Below are positions 1-12,703 of a stretch of 64,000 nucleotides of DNA, one piece after another; position 1 is the first letter of the stretch; each line of letters starts with the position of its first letter. Under the pieces are notes generated by a model. It did not search any database. It saw only the letters and a program-made list of their open reading frames with translations, and had not been told where the DNA came from. The stretch comes from Siderastrea siderea (lineage: Eukaryota > Cnidaria > Anthozoa > Scleractinia > Rhizangiidae), in assembly GCA_964030785.1 (NCBI GenBank), contig OZ034971.1, forward strand, positions 11,274,579-11,338,578, read 5' to 3'. The position numbers and the translations under genes are program-made.

Positions 1-406
1 ACTTTCTTTTGCTCTCTGTTTGTACCAATTGAAATGTAACACATGAAAAGCCCCAGGGGCATTAGACCCCGCCATTTCCCCCCCTGGGGGTGTAAAATAT
101 GTTATCATAATGGTCACTCAAGATACAAGCTCTAGCCTGTGTAGTGAAAGACACAACAAGTATTTGTTTGGCTGAGCAAAAACCCAAGGTCTGGGGCAAG
201 TAAAAAAAAAAAAAAACGGGTATAACTGGATCCTGTCCTGATGGCGGGGTAATAAATTAAACAAGCATCTGGTCCTCTGTAACATTAAGTAACAGGTTAA
301 TTCTTGGAATTTAAGCTCTCACAACAAGAAATAAAATTTAGAAAGAACTGTGTTTGCTACATGATAAACAGCTTGCAACAACAACTTAATTGCAGCAATT
401 TGGATT

Positions 407-2628
407 CTAAGGCCAAGTTGGCACTTTCTCATTTTTTTGTACTTTTTCCACAAGCCCTTCAGTTGTCCCTAGTTTAAGCCAAAGTTCAGCTGACAACCTC
501 TAAAAAATATTGTGGATTTTCGAAAGCAATTAAGTAATTGATCTATTAGAGCAGTTTTCAAATGAGTGTCATAAAATGAAAACCAAAGTAATAATTACTC
601 TATCTGATCACAACCGGAACAAAAAAATCAAAATTGACCAATCAGAAATTGAAAAAAGTACTAGTAATTAGCATCAAGCACAGCAAAATGCAGCAAAATG
701 GTTTTGGTTTAACTTCTGATTGGTTGAGAAAATGGCGCAAAATTTTTTATCCAATAAGAAAGCAAAGTAAAGCAAAACCAAAGCAAACACAACAAATACT
801 TTCGACATTCATTTGAAAACTGCTCTATTTCAATATTAAATCAACAATTAATCTAACATTAAGGTTAGAAATTTGAAAATATTTAAGTCTAGCATTCTCA
901 CCAATAAAGCTCAGAAGTCTGTAATCTTCAGGATTTGGAAGGCAAGTCACTCTGGGCTGGTGACTGTTTAAAACCTCTTGAGACATTGCTGGCTGAAGTG
1001 AAGATTGCTGTTTGCATCAGATTTAATACAGAAATAAGGAAAAGAAATCACATTTGTAAACTACCTTATCACGGGTCTCCCTGAAGCTTGTAGGTTAGTG
1101 CATATGACTTTTGTTCCAAAGATCATGGGCTCAATTCCTGTCTGGGCCACTCAGATTTTTTCTTTGTCCTACACTACTGACATACTGAATATCATATCTT
1201 TAAATAATTTACCACCTTTTGTTCTTTACTACAAAAGTTTTTTTTTAATCCACAAAATTTTACAACAATCCAAGATTAAAATATTTCACAGTGAGTAATC
1301 CTACTAATCCTGTACTGTTTAACATACAGTATATATGTTGTGGTTCAATTTTATCCTTGGTTCAATTTTTACTTTCCTTTGTTTTTATGTTCATTATCAT
1401 ACATTACAAGACATGTACAAAAATTAAACAAAGGAAAATAAAATTTGAACCACAACATATACAAACATATACACAAGTTTTGCTCTAAATCACTTTACAG
1501 GGTTTTTTAAATCAACATTGCTGACTAGTCATTAAATGTCTATAAAAGCTGAGATGGGACACTTTGAAAAAAGAGTGTTTGGTATATATTTTGTCTAGTT
1601 CTTTAATTGCTGCCACCTCAAATACTGTATTTCCTCGAATGAGCGCCCACGCTCTAATAAGCACCATACCCTGAATAAGCGCCCACCCCCTTGACCATAA
1701 CATCAAACAAGCGCCTCCTCGAATAAGTGCCCCCCCCCTCCCCTCTCACTTTCTTAAATAGTAGGGATACAAGGAACCCTGTCACTCTATTTATGACTTT
1801 TTAAGCTTCAGCTACAGCGGCATCAGTACAGGAGAATAGTTTCTTTTCCATTAAGTCACTTCCAGTTATTTTTTTTCTCCATGTGCTTGTAGAGTTCTTT
1901 CATGTGTCTAACCTGTTCTTTTAATTTTTGTCCTACTGCCGTGCTCTTGGTAAATGCCGTAAACTTCCCAGGAATAACTAGACCAATCTCTAGTCTTCGA
2001 GGACCAGTAATTTCTACGATAAAATAGTTATTGGGATGCGTTTGAAAAAAGCAGTTGACAATGTATGATAACTCAATCGGCACGTGACCAATGAAGCTTT
2101 AAACTTTCAGTGCCATGCACATGCTTCACTTTGCAAGCTCCAATTGCAATGTCGGGGTTGATTTAGCCAAAATAAAGTTGCAGTTTGTTGAAAGGAAAAC
2201 TTAATAAGCGCCCCCCTCGATTAAGCGCCCCCCTTCCAATAAGCGCCCCTCTTTTTAGCTGAAATTTTAAATAAGCGCCCGGGAGCTCATTCGAGGAAAT
2301 ACGGTACACATAAAAATGCTTATCACAGTTCCTCAATCCCCCCCTCTTCCCCATCAGTGACATTCACGAGAGAGGAAATCCAACACGGGCCGGTTAGCAG
2401 GACTCTCGAGGGAGAAAGTTTTGGGGAGGGGATAAAATATTTCAGAACTTGTAGTTTACTATCGCTGGTAACAACAAAAACAAGTCTCAAAAACCCATAT
2501 TCCAAAGGGCGGGATGCACAAACCTGATTTGTCTCTTGGTCTGACTCCACAACTTCAGCTGGGGAAACGGCTACATGTGTCGTGTCAACACAAGCACACT
2601 GAAAAGTGATTTCACTTGCATTAAGCAT
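407..2628 (-). CDS. Small three-exon gene, unknown product (about 92 aa)
   Basis: I do not recognise this protein. Three open blocks on the minus strand join with correct phases and GT-AG sites: 2524-2628 (begins ATG, ends CAG before GTTTGT), 902-992 (after TTCACTTCAG, before GTGAGA) and 407-489 (after TTGTCAG, ends TAG). Landmarks in the product are an acidic stretch VVESDQETNQ at about residues 26-35, NPEDYRLLSFI at about 55-65, and a C-terminal amphipathic stretch with AELWLKLG and LVEKVQKNEK. No signal peptide or membrane segment is visible. The chosen ATG follows an in-frame stop by about 15 codons, so more 5' exons are possible but not required. The two introns hold the inverted-repeat elements at 547-827, 1331-1462 and 1624-2307. 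Uncertain: the exons are short and the assignment rests only on open frames and splice sites. Confidence 0.45.
547..827. mobile_element. Inverted-repeat element (MITE), 281 bp
   Basis: The ends are inverted copies: TAGAGCAGTTTTCAAATGAG on the left and its complement, ending CTGCTCTA, on the right. No coding capacity is visible. It lies between the second and third exons of the small minus-strand gene. The flanks show no clear target duplication, so the insertion is probably old. Confidence 0.7.
1071..1155 (+). repeat. tRNA-like SINE head
   Basis: A Pol III box-A-like stretch (TAGGTTAGTGCAT) is followed about 35 bases later by a box-B-like stretch (GGGCTCAATTCC), with a potential anticodon arm between. 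The acceptor ends do not pair, so this is a tRNA-derived repeat and not a working tRNA gene. Confidence 0.4.
1331..1462. mobile_element. Short foldback MITE (TATGTTGTGGTTCAA ends)
   Basis: TATGTTGTGGTTCAATTTTA at the left is answered by TTGAACCACAACATATA at the right, and the inner TTTCCTTTGTTT and AAACAAAGGAAA also pair. A one-ended copy of the same family begins near 27607. No ORF is visible. Confidence 0.7.
1624..2307. mobile_element. Non-autonomous DNA element with TACYGTATTTCCTCG ends
   Basis: The left end TACTGTATTTCCTCGAATGA and the right end CATTCGAGGAAATACGGTA form inverted repeats about 26 bp long. Directly repeated AATAAGCGCCC-type blocks lie just inside both ends, four or so per side, like transposase-binding arrays. 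The interior encodes nothing recognisable. The flanks (CACCTCAAA, CACATAAAA) could be a decayed 8-9 bp duplication. Confidence 0.75.
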
Positions 2629-3102
2629 GCAGTAAACATCGAGAAGAGGGAGGTCATTTTAAACGTAAAATAAGGTTTTTTTTTATACATACCAAGTGCG
2701 ACATGAATCCATTTACCGGTTAAAATTAAAAACAACACGCTGGTTTGAACTTAAGAAATAAAACCACCACCTAAACTACCACAAATCGTAGCCATTTTGA
2801 ATTGTCAGTAGTGAAATAATGCTTCTCTGTGTTCCTTTTTTGTTCTAGATAAAACAGAAGGCTTTCAGGTAGTACACGACAAAAAATGAATGTGATTTGT
2901 CTTCTGAGCGAAGATGTCTGCACAAATTCGTTACCAAAACTAAATAAAATACTGATCCGCTCTTACTGCAGGCGGATGCAGGCGTCGATTTGTTGTGTTT
3001 TCTCGTAAATTGAGCATACGGTGTTTGTTGCCAGCGGTTTGCTGAAAAAGACTAAACAGCTTTGTTTAAATATAGAACGTTTCCACCTTTTGGACGCCGA
3101 AA

Positions 3103-3174
3103 TCCTCGGTAGTATAGTGGTGAGTATCCCCGCCTGTCACGCGGGAGACCGGGGTTCGATTCCCCGCCGGGGAG
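3103..3174 (+). tRNA. tRNA-Asp (anticodon GTC)
   Basis: A complete 72-base cloverleaf without intron. Acceptor stem TCCTCGG pairs with CCGGGGA and is followed by discriminator G. The D arm contains TAGTATAGTGGT. The anticodon arm reads CGCCTGTCACGCG with GTC at 3136-3138. The T arm contains GGTTCGATTCC. A run of T residues starting at 3184 is a Pol III terminator. The stems are intact and the box A and box B elements are canonical, so this is very likely a working gene and not a SINE relic. Confidence 0.97.
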
Positions 3175-3183
3175 AAGGATAAT

Positions 3184-3193
3184 TTTTTTTTTC
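3184..3193 (+). terminator. Pol III terminator of tRNA-Asp
   Basis: A run of T residues starts ten bases after the tRNA 3' end, which is the usual Pol III stop signal. Confidence 0.8.
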
Positions 3194-4173
3194 TTTCTTT
3201 TCTATTTGTTTCTTTTTAAAGGACTTGAAGCATCATTACATTTTGTACTAGTGCTGAAGTCTCAGAATCCTTTCAAAGAAGTTTATTTGGGAGACACCCT
3301 CCACTAATATAATAGCCTTTACATCATCCCTAGAAGCTGTGCATGTTCACACAAGAAAACTAAAATTTATGGGAGTATAAAATATACATGGTTTTAGCCT
3401 TCTTCATAGCACAACTTGATGACTGAAATACGCAATTTCGTCTCTAAGGACTCGGCAGAGAACTGTTACTTAACTGAGGTACAATTCTGGCTGAATAAGA
3501 ATTAAACATTAAATAGCAATAAAAACAGAATATCTAGTGTGTTTCATTATACAGAATGAACTCAGTTAAATGTTAAAATGTTGTATAGATCTACTCCTTC
3601 ATTGAATACAGTAAGTTTTTTTAGATTTGTTTTGCTCAGAGGTTTATGTAGTTTTTTTAATTGACCGTGTATTATAATGACTCGTAATTGGTCAACAAAC
3701 CATTCAGTTTAGTAGTGAAGCTTACAGTTAGTTCTTTAGAAACTGATTCATTAAAATGCCAATGGCAAAATAATTCACTTAACTCATCAAATAATGGTCT
3801 TGAGCTAAGATTATAATCTTCGAAAGTCATCATTGTAAAATTCAGCGCTGTGCCAGGTATAATTTTTAATAGGCATAGTAAATCAATTTTAGTAATGTTC
3901 TTCTCCAGTCACGTAATGTCTACCTTTACATGACAGCCTCGCTAACGTGCTTTTGCATTTAATTTTAATCTCTAATCGATCGTTTACTTGTTTTACCTAG
4001 CTGATTTAAAAGCATGTAGTGACTATCTTAAGTTATCATAACTAAGGAGCTAGTAGCTTCTTATTTATCTTAAGAGGCATTTACAATTTTATCGGACATA
4101 AGCAAATTAGTATAATCTGCAAAGACAACAAAGGACATTAGTTCTGAGTTGTTACTGATATTAGTTATATATA

Positions 4174-4382
4174 TTTACCCTTTCACTCCCAGAGTCAGTT
4201 ATGGAGACATTTAAGGTGGTTCTAACTTTTGACTCTGTAGATGAAATCCTATGGTGTGACCATGAAACTTCGTCAGCAGTACTTTCACACGGTACTATTT
4301 ATTTTTAAGTATTTTACAAAATGATATTTGGGATTCGTCTTGCAGTTTGATTTTAGACTCTCCTGGGAGTTAAATGGTTAAA
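4174..4382. mobile_element. MITE with CCCTTTCACTCCC ends, decayed copy
   Basis: TTTACCCTTTCACTCCCAGA at the left is answered by TCCTGGGAGTTAAATGGTTA at the right. A second, better copy lies at 16125-16342 and shares internal phrases such as ACTATTTATTT and the TATGG stretch near the left end. Non-coding. Confidence 0.65.
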
Positions 4383-7300
4383 AAAAAATTGCAAAGGGCC
4401 CAGTATTGAACCCTGGGAGTCTCCACGCCTCAATTCGCTTTTCTCCGATATATTATTATATCTAACTAAACATATTGTTAACGCTTAATCATTGTATAAT
4501 TTTTTAATCAATCCACAGCTACTCCTCTGATGGCATAATATTTTAGCTTTTGACTAACCAGGTAACAAAGAGTTTTACATCATCAAAAGTCTTAGAAAGA
4601 TCCAGAGAAGAAATTGTAAATTTTTGAGTTAACAAAGCCCCTTTAGAGTTTCTGTTGTCTTCCAATGCAATGGTTATTTCACTTAAGTATATCTGTTAAA
4701 CGCAAAAATTGTCAAATGGGTCGGTCTGTGATAAAAATTAAGCGGATCCCTATTTTTCTTATGAAACCTATAAATCTCTTCTACTTTTTTCGTTCTTCTA
4801 CTTGGACTAACAAGAAAACAGCGAGATAGGTCTATAACTGCTCTCCTGTTTTGTATACTCGTCTGATACAATAATTGAAGTTTCATGTCCAGAGATGTTT
4901 TTCCTGTCTTGAAAGTCAGATTTATAAAATGGGTTACTGACGCCAAATGTTTTTCTACCTTTGGCAAAATATTATTATACCCGCACCTTTTTTATGGAAC
5001 CCGATTTTGCAGTTCCTCGGGCTTAACCTCCATTTGGGACTCAGGCGAGAAAGATCATAGAACATCGAGTTCACTGGTATATAATTTCTCAGTTCAAGTA
5101 ATCGTGTCACAGTATTCGCGCGTAGTTGATAATGGGGCCAGTTCTATTTGCTTAACGATATAGTATAAATTAAAATGACTTTCGTTTGAGACTAGCCTAC
5201 ATTGAATCTAGGCACTTTTTTCTTCAACCATTAATGTAAAATAGGTATGACTTCTCTCGTACTAAACTAAAAGGAATTCGAGTTTGAACTTTTCACGTGA
5301 ACTACGAAAAGCGAATACGAAAGAGCGCAAACTCAGGGGGCTAGATCATGAGGTTCCTGCCGTATCATCGGCAATTGCAATCTTCTACTTCGGTCATCTA
5401 CGTTGAAGGGTCCTTAGGTAGGTATAGAACACAAATAGCAGTGAAAACAACATAAAACAATGCATTTTGCTGAGAACTTGTATGTTGCCAAGCCGTATGA
5501 AACGTCAATTAAGTTCTCACATGGCAAACAACCTTGTTTTTCTTTTAATATCATGAGGATGCTGCCTATGGTTCTTGAATCTTCGCGTTAAAATCCCATA
5601 CTTTGATTGCTTCAATCTTTTCTACGCCTTTTTACTAATGTTTCTCGTACAGGCCACTAGCAGTATAAGGGATTCATGGCCTTCAGTTTTACAGGAACGT
5701 GCACCACTCACGCTAGCTACACAGTGTTCGGCATGCCAAGATCGAAACATACCGTCGTATGAAATGAATGCCGGTCGCCGCAAATAATTGTGACTAAGAT
5801 TGGCCCTCACTGATCAGAGAGCACTAATCACGACTGCAACAGACATAAATAATCTTGGCATTGCAACAAAATGCAGCGGCGATGCTGTTCAAAAATGCCG
5901 ACGAATAAACCTTGAATTTAATGCCCATAGTTGACAAAACGTGTTTAGCTCTGGCGGTCAAAGAGTGACTTTAATGTCTGCTTACGGAAGCTTAGAAGCA
6001 ACCGAAAAATCAACTGAAAATCGAAGGCCTTGTAAGTGTCCGAGACCCCTTGCTGGAATGGCCGTTTACGGTAATGTATAAATACGTTCAGAGATCGTAC
6101 GACAGTCCTGAAGGGGTTTATCATGGGGCTGTCCGCTCACTGAAGTTTGCGCCGAGGGGTGTCGCTCAGAGAGCTTCGACGTACTCTACCACAAAACGTT
6201 TTTTCTTATATTTCTTATAAATATAAGCATTTTGACTCAGTTAGTCCAAAATTTGCACTTATGTTCGGTCGTCGCATAATTTAAGCTAGGAGAACCATCT
6301 ACGATCAACATAGAAATATAACAAAGAAGATTGGGTAGATCCGGAATCTTCAAGCTCTCCCGATGCGATCCGCCATTTTATTTTGTACAGCATTCAGCTA
6401 TTGCTGGCTCTAAGTTAAACAGCTTCAAATTTCAAGTAAATAGCGGAGAAAAGCCCTTGAAAACACAAAAGTTCTAAATATATTTTGAAAATCACGTTTC
6501 CCCTCTAAAGATCCACAAATATCGGATAATCCTGTCAAGGCTGACACAGGCTACAGAATTAGGGCGAGTTCCGTGGGTAAGTACTAAAAAACCTGTAAAA
6601 TTTGCAAACATTTAAGAATCAGACTAAATTCTGGAGCTCTACACGACATTAATGATACCATCCACTAACCCTGGATGCGAAGAAAATCAAATTAGGAATT
6701 CTTTTCCAATGCACTGGCCTTTCACCCAAGGTAACCACGATTTATCCGTCCGAAGTGAGAAAAAAAACTTTCTTATCTCCTCTTTCGAGGACAGTTTGAC
6801 CCTGCAACAAAAAAAAGCATCAGTTCATTTTCAAGCAGCTCCTACCTCAACGTCTTGCCCATTTGAAGAAGCCATATTTCTTTATGAAAAATCTCAATTT
6901 AACCTAATGCTCTTCGCGGATATAAATATACGTGTTACCTGATATATCATGCACGGCGAGACCCGATACCGTACCGAGCGGCCTAGGTGATTCCAAAATA
7001 TAAATATGACGTCATTTCGGTTATAAAATGATAAAAATAGCGATCATTTGTTATCTGAGTCCTAGATATCAGAAATCGTGTTGTTTATATTCTTCCGAAC
7101 ATGACAATTCCGTGAGTGTACTCGAGTTGTTTTTAGAATTTCAAGTCCATAGGCATTTCTAGGACACGTTCCAAGGTCCTTTAGATTTAACTCGGTTTCG
7201 TGCAAAAAGCCAAATCTTTTTCCGGTACGTGGAAAAAATTGCAGAGGCATGTGTATATATGAGCTAGATAAAACTACTAACAATGGCGGAAGAAAGCACG

Positions 7301-8639
7301 TACAACTCAGCGTGTAATTCAAGTCAAAAACCGCAGGTTAACCTTGTCAACACGTGCGTGTGTTTTGTGCCTGAACATTTTTGTCTGAATATTGTAAACG
7401 ATGATGGATTCACCTCTATGACATATTAAACTGCTCTCGCGATCTCACGTACAGTTGGTTAATGTAGATAACTCAGGTTATAAAAAAAGAAAAAAACGTT
7501 TCAGTCGAAAGGAATGATTCCCTCCTAGGCTTCCGTAACTGTCCTTATTAGCCGCAGTCGATCCGTTTCAGATCACGTGGTCCGAGCGTAGCCGTTTGCA
7601 CGGTCGGGTACCGAAATTAATTGACCGTGCAGGCCTGGAAAACAACCATGCGGGAATGGCCTGCAGGAATAAGGAAAAGCGCGCGCTCTGATGACGAGAC
7701 TATCGGTTCTAATAACCCACCCCTTAATCTTCGCGCGCGCTCATTGGACGAAACACGTCACGAGGTACAAATCAGGCGATACACGCTTCTCGGCCAAGTG
7801 TTCATTTTTCGGACATTCTTCCAGCTTCGATCATTATCGTCCGATTTACCAGCCGCCGGAAGGGGTTTGTTAACTAAACACCCTATGGGCAGAGAAATTG
7901 CGTGAACTAAATGTTTGTTTGGATAAGTTAGAGCCGATTTCACTGCTATGTGCAGATCCAGATTTTTTAATACTGTAATAAGTTGTTTCGCCGGCTATGA
8001 GTCGCCCGTAATGCATCATTTAGGCGATTCACCCACAAACACGAATAGGCGAAGGAAGTTGCAAATCTTCCGGTTCCTTAAGAAAGTTGGTAAAGTCGTT
8101 CATGCAGAAACTAACTAAACTCCGTAAACCAGAAGTACGTTCTGGGACCTGCGAAAGCTGCGGAAATTTTCCGTCGATATTCATTTTGTGACCATGGACG
8201 ACTAATGGTTATGACTGTCGGCCAAGGTCACAAAATAATCGCGGAAGTTTGCGCATGAAATGAGTTTACAGCGGAAATACTAACCTTCTGAAATATAAAA
8301 CGATCACAAGGGGGCAGAAAACCTATTCACTCTTCACCGCTTTGAGATTATGGTTGAGTCAAATGACGGGCGAATCGTGCTCCAAAAAGTCGCTTCATAT
8401 ACAGCAGTTAAATTCTCTGTAATAAAGTTTCTCGTGATCCAGGGGTCTTCAACATAACAAAAAGAACTATTTAGCTCGGTCTTGTCGTTGAGAACTCTTA
8501 AGCTCATAGCATGTCACAGAGCTTGCATGCAACTCGATGTCACGGAACTGTTAAATTCCACAGCCGATTTCATTGCTATACGCAGAGCTGAGTTTTTGCG
8601 AGCTTGATTCGTATCCTGGTTGGGGGAGGTGGGGTGGGG
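4383..8639. other. Intergenic stretch without a supportable gene
   Basis: The open frames here are short, lack neighbouring coding exons and have no recognisable motif. The part near 7700-7800 resembles 42680-42760 (shared CGCGCTCATTGGA and nearby phrases), which points to a dispersed repeat. I see no RNA gene. Confidence 0.6.
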
Positions 8640-9170
8640 GGAGGGGGAACTCAATAAAGTTTCATACAGGGAGGCTGCATCCCGACGCTCAAGCCCTTAT
8701 CCTTTAATATACTAATTCGTAGCATATTAAAGGGTAAGGGTTTAAGCCTCGGATATATGAAACGGGAGTTCCGTTTGGGTAAGTTATCCAAATGGAACCC
8801 CTCACATATACCTAGTCAGAGTATAAATTGCACCCTTTTCTTATACCTCAAGAATAAGCTAAAACAGTGGAATATCCTATGATCGCAGCGTTTTTATCTG
8901 GGCCGTTCAGCTTTGGGTCAGTTACTAAGCGTCCTGACCTTTCGAGTGTTTTGTGATGATATTTTTGCCATAATTTGGCACCCTTTCATATAGTATTACT
9001 TAATTTTAGCTGCTATCTCTTTAGCAGCGTATTTTGGTGATCCCTTTGTATACTAACGTAACATTTTCCCCAACCCTTTGTATACTGTGAGCAAAAAGCA
9101 CCCCTATTCGGACGCAGCCTCTCCGTATTGTCCACCATAGGAGTAACTTTCCCCCCCCCCCCCCCCGGTG
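8640..9170 (+). repeat. Dispersed repeat ending in a C tract (copy 1)
   Basis: Shares ordered phrases with 39541-39966: CAATAAAGTTTCATACAGGG, a hairpin-like block that contains a TTTAATATACTAATTCGTAG loop, CATATACCTAG, TTATACCTCAA, TTTTAGCTGCTATCTCT and a terminal run of C residues at 9151-9166. Copy 2 is in the same orientation. No coding potential is visible. The class of element is unknown. Confidence 0.55.
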
Positions 9171-9806
9171 CAGGTCGACGGCTATGATTTGTCCGTCATA
9201 AATCACCCATAACCACAAAACGGCGCAGGAAATTTGATTATTTATCTGCCCGGATGTTACTTCCTTCCTAAAGCCTTTTACACGCAAAATGTCAATTACT
9301 GTTTTCATGACCGTGGGCGAATCGTGATTCGCCGCCCGTCAGTCGCCCATGGTCAGAAGATAGTCACGGAAATTTGCAAATTAAATGGGCTTACAGAGGA
9401 AATAAACTTCCCGATACATAAGCAATCGTTAAAATGCAGATTTGCTTATTTCCTTTAAGGCATTGTGAGTATGAGAGAATCATGATGGGGAAGTCATAGC
9501 CGGCGAGCAATGTTTGAAAAACACGGGTCTTACAATTCTTGGTTTGCACGTTATGTCATCGGCGCCCTGTTGGTGGTCATAAACAAAAGATTTCTCGTTA
9601 GCTCCTTTTGTTAGTACCACGTGCACCAACATGGCCGCCACGCCTTTGTCTTTTGAATTTCTAGGGACTGGTTGCAAACGTCCTATAGCAGGCAATAGCA
9701 GTGAAATCCGCTGTAACACTGAAGACCTCGGATTTGGGTTCTCAGTTTATTTTCGTTTCGTTGCTTAATTTAAGCTACCAGTCTTTTTCAGTTGTTGTTA
9801 TAATTA

Positions 9807-9807
<1 letters not shown>

Positions 9808-9853
<46 letters not shown>
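9808..9853 (+). repeat. (AAT)n microsatellite
   Basis: About fifteen uninterrupted ATA/AAT units. Read on the minus strand it yields a run of tyrosine codons, which is not a protein signal. Confidence 0.95.
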
Positions 9854-9854
<1 letters not shown>

Positions 9855-10266
9855 GATGTAATGGTTTGGTAACCAGAAAGATGGCCGATGGTTGCAGTAT
9901 TACCTCATTTCTTACGAGAAGCCAATATATTGGGTCCTCCGACGTAGACCTTCTATTACGCTTATATAGAGCACTTAGTTTCAAAGGCATGTAAGCGTAA
10001 TGGAGAGTGTCACTATGTTTTTTACGATGTTTAAGTCGATTTTTCAAGAAATTTTGGTCGTGGAAACGCGTGGCATTTAAAAATGGCGTCTTCTGTAAAG
10101 AGTGACGATCTCTTTTCTCGAGTTTTGGATGTTTAATGATGTTGATTTGAAAGAAATCGAGGGCCACGAGTCGGAGAATGTGAACAAGACTTCGATCGCA
10201 TGTGTCGCTATCCAAACAATCGAATTGAAACGGTTTTATGGCAAAATATGGAAAGAAAGCGAAGGC

Positions 10267-10461
10267 TAGCCTCCTCCGCGGGCATCTCTTATAAGAGGAA
10301 AAGAGGGAAAGCACGAATCCGGTGAATGAACTCCGCTGTTATCGCAACGGGAGAGAGAAGACTGAGGCGAAAAATGATACCACAGGAGGACCAATTCCGA
10401 ATTTGACTCGAAAATAGGTAAAGAAGCCAGAAAGCCACAAAGACGCCTGCGGAGGAGGCTA
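10267..10461. mobile_element. MITE, 195 bp, TAGCCTCCTCCGC ends, 9-bp duplication
   Basis: TAGCCTCCTCCGCGGGC at the left end is answered by GCCTGCGGAGGAGGCTA at the right end. The flanks 10258-10266 and 10462-10470 are both AGCGAAGGC, a perfect 9-bp target duplication. There is no transposase ORF. A 9-bp duplication is typical of Mutator-like (MULE) transposition, so a MULE-mobilised MITE is inferred. Confidence 0.85.
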
Positions 10462-10470
10462 AGCGAAGGC

Positions 10471-12281
10471 GACGCCGCCATAGATTAGCTTGTGGAGCAT
10501 AGCTTGTCTACAACCCAAGCTATCCAAATAGCGTCGGAATTGTACCCGACAGTCCGTCTGTGAACGCTATTTTGGTCTACGATAAAGATGTCTTTGTTAT
10601 CACGTTCACACTGGATTGTTTCTTGTCATATTCTACAACTGAGATATTTATGTATAAATTATAATTTCCAAAAAGAAGCACAAAACACCGGTTATAAGCC
10701 TTAATTTTAAAACATTTCAGCGTTTGTGTCGTACAGTCTAATAAACAAGTTAATTACATACATAAACGATGCACTTTTGTGATCGCAAAACGTGTTTACA
10801 GCAAGAAATTGGGAAAAATAAATATATTTTCTTCTTATTGAGTTAATAATTAATGAAAATAATAAATGCTACAAGTCAATCATTAACTTCAGATGAAAGA
10901 CAATTCATTGACAATTAAGAATATATATATAGGTCGGTACTGTTTAAGTGAAAAAGAGCCTTCATATGAAAACAATTAAACACGTCAGTTTGAAAACAAT
11001 GTTCCCTTCAAAATTACCCCGTAAGAAATGAGGGGAGGCATTCGGATTAAAGAAGAAAATATCCACGTTTTAGTTTGGGCTACAGAAAAACTGGTCCTAA
11101 AAATACGGGGTGGTAATTTCAACGAGGCGGCCGTAAGGCGGAACCTTCGACGTATTGATCAAGATTCTGATAACTAGTCTTATTACGAAACACGTGTGTG
11201 CAGTCGCGAGAACTCGGAAAAAATCACAATAGAACTTTTTAGCCCCACGGTCGCGCACTCTGCCCCAGGCTTTTCTTTCTACGCCCATTTCAAGATGGCA
11301 GACATTGGCCTCTTTCTTAACATTGAACAACCTTTACGTTTCGAGGGCAATAAAACGTCTAGCATTTAACCATTGTAAAGTGTTTCACTGTTTGGCTTCA
11401 GAAATAGTTCACAGTTATGACAAGAGGAATATCTGGTGAATTATTTAACTTCTAGAAAACGACCAGTATTCGTCTAACACCAACGAAATGCATGTTGAAA
11501 AAAGCTCGTTCGAGAAGCTAACAACTTGCAAATGCTGGTGTCAGTTTAGAGATTCATCACAGAATGGGTTTGAATCCACTAAATTTGTGAGTTTTGTAAA
11601 CAGCCGTTCCCTTTTCTGAAAAAAAAAAAAAAAGAAAAAAAAAAACAATTATTCGGCCGCCATCTTGAAGTGGATGTAAAAAGAAAATTTGCCCTCGCCG
11701 GCAGTCAACTCCAACGCATCAAAACTAAATGACAGAACTTTATTAAAACCACAGCACAGAGTGAATATCACCTTTGTGCTGAAAAATTACCCTCTCATCG
11801 AAAAGGAAACAATTCATTACTTTAAATAAAATGACAATGAATAGCATGAACCTTGTTATTTGCAAGGCCATGTTTTGGGACACAAGGTCCTAAGGGCGTG
11901 GAGAGAATTAAGGACCCCATACTTGTCTAAGCGTGTTATCGGCAAGTAATCGGCCAGTAATCGACCACGAGGACGGTACAACAGGAAACCTTACTATAAA
12001 GCTTTGTTACCTCTAATGCCAGCCGTTGCGAGTAACAGAACAAGCCAGAAAGGATAATATTACAATTTAATAATATTATTTAATATTTAAATCGTGCAAA
12101 TTAACAGGTGGATATCATCAAATGCACGTGAGCGATGGAGTCGAATGAGTTAAGGTAATTCTCACCACTCTATCGCCACAATTTCGTAATAATTCCAAGA
12201 CAAAACTCCGAATTTATATTCCTTATCACAAAGAAAATTTCATCACAACTTATTTCGGATCATACCTCGCTGACTTCAACT
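10471..12281. other. AT-rich intergenic stretch, nothing recognised
   Basis: No supportable exon, RNA gene or clear inverted-repeat element. There is an A-rich tract near 11620-11645. Confidence 0.5.
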
Positions 12282-12298
12282 TTTATTTAGAATTTATT
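12282..12298 (-). promoter_or_regulatory. Candidate polyadenylation signals for eIF4B
   Basis: Two AATAAA hexamers on the minus strand (12282-12287 and 12293-12298) lie about 410 bases past the eIF4B stop codon. The placement fits a 3' UTR, but no transcript evidence is available. Confidence 0.35.
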
Positions 12299-12703
12299 AA
12301 AAAAACAGTAGCCGATCGATTGTTTGTTGGGTCTTAAAACATTCGTTCGTTTCCTTGACAACCGCTGCGTGGTAAGGATTGCATCATCATTTAAAGCTGT
12401 ACTAAGAACGTCACGCAATTATCAAAAAGAACCCTTGCGTGACAAGCCTAACAACAGCTGCAAATGGATCGAACAACGAACGCGCTCCGTGTCATGAAAA
12501 TTTAAATATTATCAAAGCTTTAAGGGGCGGAGAGACTACAAAGTCAAAATATATTAAAGTTCAACTTTTGTGAAATACGCTGGCACTCCTACACGACCAA
12601 ATCAACTTGGTCACGTGTAAACATACTCAAGCGTTTTCTGATCCTTAGCATGCGCCTCGGGAAGGCATTTGAGTTTTTCGTATTGTCATCTGTGGCGCTA
12701 TCA

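Noticed and set aside
9808..10314. Minus-strand 168-residue frame ending in poly-tyrosine
   Set aside because: The tyrosine run is the (AAT)n microsatellite and the rest has no splice context or motif.
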